Source: Kiritimatiellia bacterium
GTDB taxonomy: Bacteria; Verrucomicrobiota; Kiritimatiellia; CAIVKH01
Length of the DNA: 64,000 nt
Assembly: GCA_023953695.1 (NCBI GenBank)
Contig: JAMLJG010000009.1
Location: forward strand, 1 to 64,000
Reading direction: 5' to 3'
The translations under genes and the position numbers were made by a program. Position 1 is the stretch's first letter. Every line of letters starts with the position of its first letter. Of the stretch, positions 59,066-64,000 are shown in pieces. The notes beneath the pieces were generated by a model. It saw nothing but the letters and a program-made list of their open reading frames with translations, did no database searches and was not told the DNA's origin.

Positions 59066-60466
59066 ATGAGCAATCCGATGGAAGCCGCATTGCGCAAGAT
59101 GGAACAGGATGGCGCCTCGCCCGCCGCGCGCGAGGCGTTTCGCCACGCTTTTCTGCGCGTGAAAGCCGGAGAAACCGGCTTCATCCCCGAAGATTCGCTC
59201 ATTCCCGTCAGAACGCTTCCCACCGCCGCAGAAGCAGCCATCCACCGCGCCACCGGTGAGCGCGCGCTGGCGCAGACCGTCATCCTCAAACTCAACGGCG
59301 GCTTGGGAACCAGCATGGGCCTCGACAAGGCAAAGTCCCTGCTCCCCGTGAAAAACGGCCTCACCTTCCTCGACCTCATCGCCCGCCAAGTGCTGCACGC
59401 CCGCAAAACCCTCGGCATCCCGCTCCCCCTCCTCCTGATGAACAGCTTCAGCACCGAGGTGGACACACTCGCCGCCCTCGCCGCTTATCCCGAACTCGCC
59501 CAGCAGGCCGCCCCGCTCTCCTTTCTCCAGAACCGCATTCCCAAACTGCGCGCCGACACACTGGAGCCCATCTCGTGGCCCGCCGATCCCGCAAAAGAAT
59601 GGTGCCCGCCCGGACACGGCGATCTATACGCAGCGCTCGCAGGCTCCGGCACCCTCGCCCGCCTTCTCGATGCCGGCATTCGCTACGCCTTCATCTCCAA
59701 TGCGGACAACCTCGGCGCAGGACTCGATGTGGATATTCTCGGATTCCTCGTCGCATCCGGCGCCCCCTTCCTGATGGAAGCCACCGAACGAACCGGCGCC
59801 GATCGCAAAGGCGGGCACCTCGCCAGTCGGCGCGATGGCGGCCTGCTCCTTCGCGAATCCGCTCAGTGCCCCGAGCACGAATTGGAACAATTCCAAGACA
59901 TCACCCACCACCGCTACTTCAACACCAACAACCTCTGGCTCGACCTCGCCGCACTGCACGCATTCATGCAAAAGACCGGCGCCCCACCCGACCTGCCCGT
60001 GATGATCAACCGCAAAACCGTTGACCCGCGCGACCCCAACTCGCCGCCCGTCCTCCAACTCGAAACCGCCATGGGCAGCGCCCTGGCCATTCTGCCCGGC
60101 GCACAAGTCATCGAAATCCCGCGCACCCGCTTTTCGCCCGTCAAAACAACCGACGACCTCCTCACCCTCTGGTCCGATGCCTATACCCTGGGCAACGACG
60201 CACGCCTCCTCCTCGACCCGCGCCGCAACGGCAAACCGCCCACCGTCAAACTCGATCCCCGCCACTACAAACTCTGGCCCGACTTCTCCGCCCGCTTCGC
60301 CAATGGCGCCCCCTCCCTCCTCCACTGCGAATCCCTCACCGTCCACGGCGACATCACATTCGGCGAAGACGTCAAAGTCATCGGCCACGTCACCGTCCAA
60401 CCCGCAGGTCCCGACCCCGCCCTCGCCGAACACCGCGCCCTCACCCCCACCACGCGCACCCTCTAG
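59066..60466 (+). CDS. UTP-glucose-1-phosphate uridylyltransferase, eukaryote-type (UDPGP family)
   Basis: The 466-residue protein belongs to the UDPGP (UGP2-like) family, distinct from bacterial GalU. Key blocks are ILKLNGGLGTSMGLDKAKSLLPVKNGLTFLDLI (nucleotide-binding loop, read in parts), LLMNSFSTEVDT, EWCPPGHGDLYAALAGSG, AFISNADNLGAGLD, TGADRKGGHLA, and FNTNNLWLDL. It makes UDP-glucose from UTP and glucose-1-phosphate for glycan synthesis, which fits the nucleotide-sugar dehydrogenase and glycosyltransferase elsewhere in the window. The C-terminal beta-helix (about 400-450) is typical. It converges with the CDF gene 11 bases away. Confidence 0.95.
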   Translation: MSNPMEAALRKMEQDGASPAAREAFRHAFLRVKAGETGFIPEDSLIPVRTLPTAAEAAIHRATGERALAQTVILKLNGGLGTSMGLDKAKSLLPVKNGLTFLDLIARQVLHARKTLGIPLPLLLMNSFSTEVDTLAALAAYPELAQQAAPLSFLQNRIPKLRADTLEPISWPADPAKEWCPPGHGDLYAALAGSGTLARLLDAGIRYAFISNADNLGAGLDVDILGFLVASGAPFLMEATERTGADRKGGHLASRRDGGLLLRESAQCPEHELEQFQDITHHRYFNTNNLWLDLAALHAFMQKTGAPPDLPVMINRKTVDPRDPNSPPVLQLETAMGSALAILPGAQVIEIPRTRFSPVKTTDDLLTLWSDAYTLGNDARLLLDPRRNGKPPTVKLDPRHYKLWPDFSARFANGAPSLLHCESLTVHGDITFGEDVKVIGHVTVQPAGPDPALAEHRALTPTTRTL

Positions 60467-60477
60467 CAAAGCAACCC

Positions 60478-61419
60478 TCACTCGCCGTGCACGCGCGCGT
60501 GGTCGTGATACGGCTCCAAGTGCGTGTTGACATTCGCCCCCGGCCCCAGCCGCGCCTCAATCGCATCCTCGATCTCCGTCGCCTGCGCGTGAGCCAGCCA
60601 AAGCGGCGTTTCATCGGGAAAAAGCAAATGCACCTCCATCCAAATGTGGCGGCCCGCGCGCCGGTGCTTCAGCTCGTGATATTTCACCGCATACCGCGCC
60701 GCCTCCGCATCGAGAATCTCGCGCGCAACCCGATCCACCTCCGGATCCGCCTCATCCATCAACCCCCGAAACGCGCGGCGCATCAACCGGATGCCCGACC
60801 ACAAAATATTCAACGCCACCAGAATCGCGCAAATCGGATCGAACGGCTCCCACCCCGTCCACCACGCCAACAACAACCCCGCCAGCACCCCCAAACTCGT
60901 CCAACTATCCGTCAACACATGGCGCCCATTCGCCTCGACAATCAGCGACCCCACCTTGCGCCCGCGCCACACGAGAAACCCGCCCAGCGCCCCATTGATC
61001 GCAAACGCCGCCACCGTCAACCACAACCCCGCCGAAAGATGCTCCAGCGCCAACCCGCCCAACCACTTGAGAACCGACTCGTAAATAATGTAGAGCCCCG
61101 CCAGAACAATCAGCGCCCCCTCGAACCCCGCCGAAAAGAAATCAATCTTGTCGTGCCCATACGGATGATTGCGATCCGCCGGCTGCGCGGAATACCACAA
61201 ACTGAACAGCGCAAACCCCACCGCCACATTGTGAACAACCGACTCCGCCGCATCCGAAAAAATCGCCGCAGACCCCGTGATGAAAAATGCATAGCACTTC
61301 ATCGCCAGCATCAACACCCCCACCGCCAGCGAAAGCCACATCACCCACAGGCCCGCCTCCCGCCGCGCACCCCTCGCGCGCGCCGAACCCGCTTCCAACG
61401 ATTGGAAATTGCCAGCCAT
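60478..61419 (-). CDS. Cation diffusion facilitator (CDF) family metal exporter
   Basis: The 313-residue protein has six transmembrane helices, with SAAIFSDAAESVVHN and VLTDSWTSLGVLAGLLLAWW carrying the Asp/His-type (D/H-x3-D) metal sites of CDF, and a C-terminal cytoplasmic domain (about 215-300) with ADPEVDRVAREILD and HIWMEVHLLFPDETPLWLAHAQATEIEDAI in part. CDF proteins exchange Zn2+, Mn2+ or Fe2+ for protons; the ion is not clear. The first 26 codons run through two members of palindrome cluster 4, and initiation at the GTG/ATG near 61344-61341, just before TM1, is equally possible. Confidence 0.85.
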   Translation of the reverse strand: MAGNFQSLEAGSARARGARREAGLWVMWLSLAVGVLMLAMKCYAFFITGSAAIFSDAAESVVHNVAVGFALFSLWYSAQPADRNHPYGHDKIDFFSAGFEGALIVLAGLYIIYESVLKWLGGLALEHLSAGLWLTVAAFAINGALGGFLVWRGRKVGSLIVEANGRHVLTDSWTSLGVLAGLLLAWWTGWEPFDPICAILVALNILWSGIRLMRRAFRGLMDEADPEVDRVAREILDAEAARYAVKYHELKHRRAGRHIWMEVHLLFPDETPLWLAHAQATEIEDAIEARLGPGANVNTHLEPYHDHARVHGE

Positions 61420-61501
61420 GAACCTTCCAAGCCCTGGAACGTTGGCCCCGAAACTTCCAACCCTTGGAAGTCACTCGCGAGCCAGGTTCCAATCCTTGGA
61501 A
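61393..61501. repeat. Phased palindrome cluster 4, four copies
   Basis: Copies at 61393-61407 (TTCCAACGATTGGAA), 61425-61439 (TTCCAAGCCCTGGAA), 61455-61469 (TTCCAACCCTTGGAA) and 61487-61501 (TTCCAATCCTTGGAA). Start-to-start distances are 32, 30 and 32 bp. The array lies between the ABC permease stop and the CDF gene, overlapping the longest CDF frame. Confidence 0.85.
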
Positions 61502-61542
61502 GTAGTAGCGCGAATTGCGCCATTCGCCAAGCGAACCCTGCG

Positions 61543-63282
61543 CTACTCCTCGATCTCATCCGCATCATCGTGCGAATGATCGTGCTTATGTTTGTGCCTG
61601 GTGGTGTTGCTGCGATCCTTCTCCGAAAGCGAGAAGTCATCCTGCTTAAAGGAAACCGTGCACTCGCCTTCGCGCTTCCGGACAATACGCACCAACTCGG
61701 CGCCCGCCAGCCAGGCCTCGTCGAGAACGGGCACCACCTCATCATCCGGCAAATCATCGGCGGGGAAGCGCAGATAGATGGGCACAACATTCAGGTGGCG
61801 TGATCTCTGCATACCGCGGAAGTCAAAGTTGAACGATTGCTCCGGCATGACGACTTCGCCGCGCTCGGTATTGCAAAGAACATAGAAGACATCGTTGGCC
61901 TGGGAATCTCCCGAGAAGCGATTCGCGCCTTTCGGTTGGCGCTCATAAAAGCGGTTGAGCGTGGTGCGGCGCAGGCCCACGAGCGCCCCGGAGGGAACCG
62001 CAGACACCTCGCTGATCACCTCTTCAGTGGAGCCTTCGCGATACTGATCTCCGCGCGCCAATTTGAAGCGATGGTCCACTTCCAAATGGCTCACGATCAC
62101 ATCGGCTTCGCCCTCGAGTGTTCCGCGGGCCGTCATCAGCTCCATAAAGCGGTGCATCGGCAGCGAGAGGATCGGCGAGGTGTTAACGGTGCTGGAGCGG
62201 TCGCCGATCACGCGAAGGTTCGGGAACAATTCCTCAATCCTTTTAGTTTCCCATGCGGATCGCCCGAAGGAAGAGGATTGCATATTGGTGTTCCCGACGG
62301 GCTCTTCTCCAGCCACGAGGAAGCGCGAGCGCAGACTCGAGATGCGCGCCTCATAGGTCGCGGGCACGCCCTCAACCTCGACCGCCGTGGAAATACGCTG
62401 CGTCGGCTCGCCTCTTCCGCCCCGATCTGAACTGGAATATGCGTTCAAGAATCGGTTGTCAATTTTGACGGAGAGCGCATCGCAGTCCACGGCCGAAGCA
62501 GAGGGTGGCGCGCTCGGCAGACTCATGAAATCGTAGGGCCACCACGAATTGCACGCGAGCATGAGCGCAATGCCCAGCCCCGCGATGGCCGCGCTGACGG
62601 ACGTTCGGCGGCTTCGATACTGAATGCCAATGACCAGCGCGCTGGTGATCACAAGAAGCAGATTCGACACGATGGTTCGAGACATCGTGAGCGAGAAGGA
62701 TTGCACCATAAAATTCTCAACCCCGCGAAGAAAGAGTCTACTGAGATACGCCGCGACGGAGATGACGCTAATGCCGACGTAAATTGCGACGCCTGTAATC
62801 GCAAAGCGCGCAAAGTTAAGCGTGAGCGCGGCAAGCGCAAAGATCGGCAAAACTCCCAACAACGAATTGAAGGCAATCTCCGGCGACACGCGAGCCACAT
62901 CGCGCAGCGGCACATGGCTGGCCAACATGACCATCAATTCGACCGCAATCGGGAAGAGCACGAGCGCCACAAGAATGAACAGCGTCTTGGACTTCAACAA
63001 CAGCCGACGGGGAATCGGCCGCGTGAACCAAAATGCCGTTGTGCCGACTTGCGGTTCGTCGTGAACCAGGAACGGGATCATCACCAGAAGCAGCAGGAAC
63101 TGCAACACGGGCAGAACAAAGGAAATGATCTGAAAGGCCGCCTGTGCCGCCTGGTCGTCGGGCGCCGCCTTGGCGCCAAAGCCCACAAGCAAGCCCTCGG
63201 CCAATACGAGAACGATCCAAAACCCGAGCAGCCAGCGCGCATGGCGCGCGTCCTTTTTAATATGATGCAGAAGCAGGCTCAT
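61543..63282 (-). CDS. ABC-2-type permease with large soluble domain and His/Asp-rich tail
   Basis: Residues 1-240 contain six or seven transmembrane helices (WLLGFWIVLVLAEGLLVGF, IISFVLPVLQFLLLLVMIPFLV, ILVALVLFPIAVELMVML and others), typical of ABC-2 permeases of the ABC-type transport system partnered with the ATPase at 63279. The remaining 330 residues are soluble and beta-rich, with no homologue I recognise. The C-terminus is a metal-binding-like stretch (RHKHKHDHSHDDADEIEE). The stop of the ATPase overlaps the ATG (ATGA). A CDF exporter is the next gene downstream, so a metal-linked role is possible but inferred. Confidence 0.78.
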   Translation of the reverse strand: MSLLLHHIKKDARHARWLLGFWIVLVLAEGLLVGFGAKAAPDDQAAQAAFQIISFVLPVLQFLLLLVMIPFLVHDEPQVGTTAFWFTRPIPRRLLLKSKTLFILVALVLFPIAVELMVMLASHVPLRDVARVSPEIAFNSLLGVLPIFALAALTLNFARFAITGVAIYVGISVISVAAYLSRLFLRGVENFMVQSFSLTMSRTIVSNLLLVITSALVIGIQYRSRRTSVSAAIAGLGIALMLACNSWWPYDFMSLPSAPPSASAVDCDALSVKIDNRFLNAYSSSDRGGRGEPTQRISTAVEVEGVPATYEARISSLRSRFLVAGEEPVGNTNMQSSSFGRSAWETKRIEELFPNLRVIGDRSSTVNTSPILSLPMHRFMELMTARGTLEGEADVIVSHLEVDHRFKLARGDQYREGSTEEVISEVSAVPSGALVGLRRTTLNRFYERQPKGANRFSGDSQANDVFYVLCNTERGEVVMPEQSFNFDFRGMQRSRHLNVVPIYLRFPADDLPDDEVVPVLDEAWLAGAELVRIVRKREGECTVSFKQDDFSLSEKDRSNTTRHKHKHDHSHDDADEIEE

Positions 63283-64000
63283 GCCACACCTCGCTCATTC
63301 TGCATTCGCCCCTGGCGAGTCAACGTGAGAAAGATATCGCGCAACCCCATGGGACTCACCGTCAGTTCCGCGCCAGCCGGAAAGAGGCGATGCAACGCCT
63401 CCACGCGCTCAGGCGAATCGGCGGCGGAATCCACAAATCGAATGGTGCGTCCGCTCGATTCCGGCAAGAGGCATTCGGCGGGAAGATTCGGTTGCGCAGA
63501 CGTCTCACCCGCCAGAACCACCTCCACCTTCTTGTAGCGGCGCTGCAATTGAGCCACGGGGTCGCAAACGGTCAGCACGCCGTCGTTGAGGAATCCAACC
63601 CAGCTCGCAAGACGCTCAACTTCATCAATATCGTGCGACGAAACAAAGACCGTCCACTTCTCCTGTGCGGTGAGTTCGAGAACTCCGCGAATGAACTCAT
63701 CGCGCACCAACGGATCGAGGCCGCTGAAAGGTTCATCCAAGACAAGGAGGCGCGGGCGATACGCGAGCGAAGAAAGCAGCGATGCCTTCATCTTCATGCC
63801 GCGCGAGAGGTGGCGCAGCTTGCGATCCACCGGCAAATCGAATTGCTTCAACAGCGCGGCGCAAAACGCATCGTCCCACGTCGGATACCACGGCTTGCAG
63901 TAGGCGAGCAATTGCCCAACCGTCATCCACTCAGGCATTTTTTGATTCTCGGAGACATACCCAATCTGCGCCATGATCTCGGGTCGCACATGGGTGATGG
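63279..64000 (-). CDS. ABC transporter ATP-binding protein, 5' end outside the window
   Basis: The frame runs off the right edge, so the N-terminus, including Walker A, is missing. Visible parts are the Q-loop region (IMAQIGYVSENQKMPEW), signature-like LSRGMKMKASLLSSLAYRP, Walker B LLVLDEPFSGLD and H-loop VSSHDIDEVE. The C-terminal region after this (about 90 residues) is the extension common in ATPases of ABC-2 drug or lantibiotic exporters. Its stop overlaps the permease ATG by 4 bases, so they form one transporter. An upstream GntR-type regulator would be usual, but is beyond the window. Confidence 0.88.
   Translation of the reverse strand, partial: ITHVRPEIMAQIGYVSENQKMPEWMTVGQLLAYCKPWYPTWDDAFCAALLKQFDLPVDRKLRHLSRGMKMKASLLSSLAYRPRLLVLDEPFSGLDPLVRDEFIRGVLELTAQEKWTVFVSSHDIDEVERLASWVGFLNDGVLTVCDPVAQLQRRYKKVEVVLAGETSAQPNLPAECLLPESSGRTIRFVDSAADSPERVEALHRLFPAGAELTVSPMGLRDIFLTLTRQGRMQNERGVA

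Overview
The window is a GC-rich (roughly 60% or more), densely coded bacterial chromosome segment with about 55 protein genes, no rRNA or tRNA that I could recognise, no CRISPR array, and one decayed insertion sequence. An LpxC-like protein, an outer-membrane inverse autotransporter and an MsbA-type exporter point to a diderm. The secreted CAP protein ends in a C-terminal tail of the kind common in Verrucomicrobiota and relatives (YRIESS...FYRARL). Together with a eukaryote-type UTP-glucose-1-phosphate uridylyltransferase and several unassignable small proteins, this suggests a PVC-type lineage (Verrucomicrobiota/Kiritimatiellota or a neighbour). That placement is inference.

Layout. 1-6.6 kb: secreted and surface proteins on the minus strand (frame-disrupted inverse autotransporter with a beta-helix passenger, a CAP protein cut by an in-frame stop) and a family 2 glycosyltransferase. 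6.7-15.5 kb: plus-strand run with an IscA-like Fe-S protein, a nucleotide-sugar dehydrogenase, CorA, PhoH/PIN, a tandem pair of membrane EEP-fold proteins (the first with lost catalytic residues), a sodium-solute symporter and a PD-(D/E)XK nuclease. 15.6-21.3 kb: OPA-type MFS transporter, secreted GH10-like hydrolase, pyrH-frr. 21.3-22.7 kb: broken IS1380-family element. 23-31 kb: SGNH/MBOAT O-acetylation pair, mutY, thioredoxin, rph, higBA, ilvC. 31.3-46.5 kb: yjbQ, trxB-msbA, dUTPase, aroD, TenA, a REC-GAF-GGDEF-REC-HD-GYP protein, ferredoxin, HAD phosphatase, polX, lpxC-like, valS, META lipoprotein. 46.7-50.2 kb: hmuTUV heme importer and a pirin. 50.3-55.9 kb: hom, ApgM-like gene, lysC and cimA behind a transcription attenuator. 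56-64 kb: YceI, a membrane sensor, UGP, a CDF transporter and an ABC-2 exporter.

Two observations stand out. First, the hom-apgM-like-lysC-cimA operon is preceded on the minus strand by an 18-codon leader peptide rich in Thr and Ile (MKRFVSIITIAITTTGGF), then mutually exclusive antiterminator and terminator hairpins: a complete thrL-style ribosome-mediated attenuator controlling threonine and isoleucine synthesis. The ApgM-like protein sits where homoserine kinase is expected but has lost the metal-binding residues of its family. Second, a 15-bp palindrome TTCCA-N5-TGGAA occurs ten times in four clusters (near 7.3, 22.9, 46.0 and 61.4 kb), each in front of a gene and nearly always exactly 32 bp apart (three helical turns). 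This looks like a helically phased operator or architectural element that links functionally unrelated genes.
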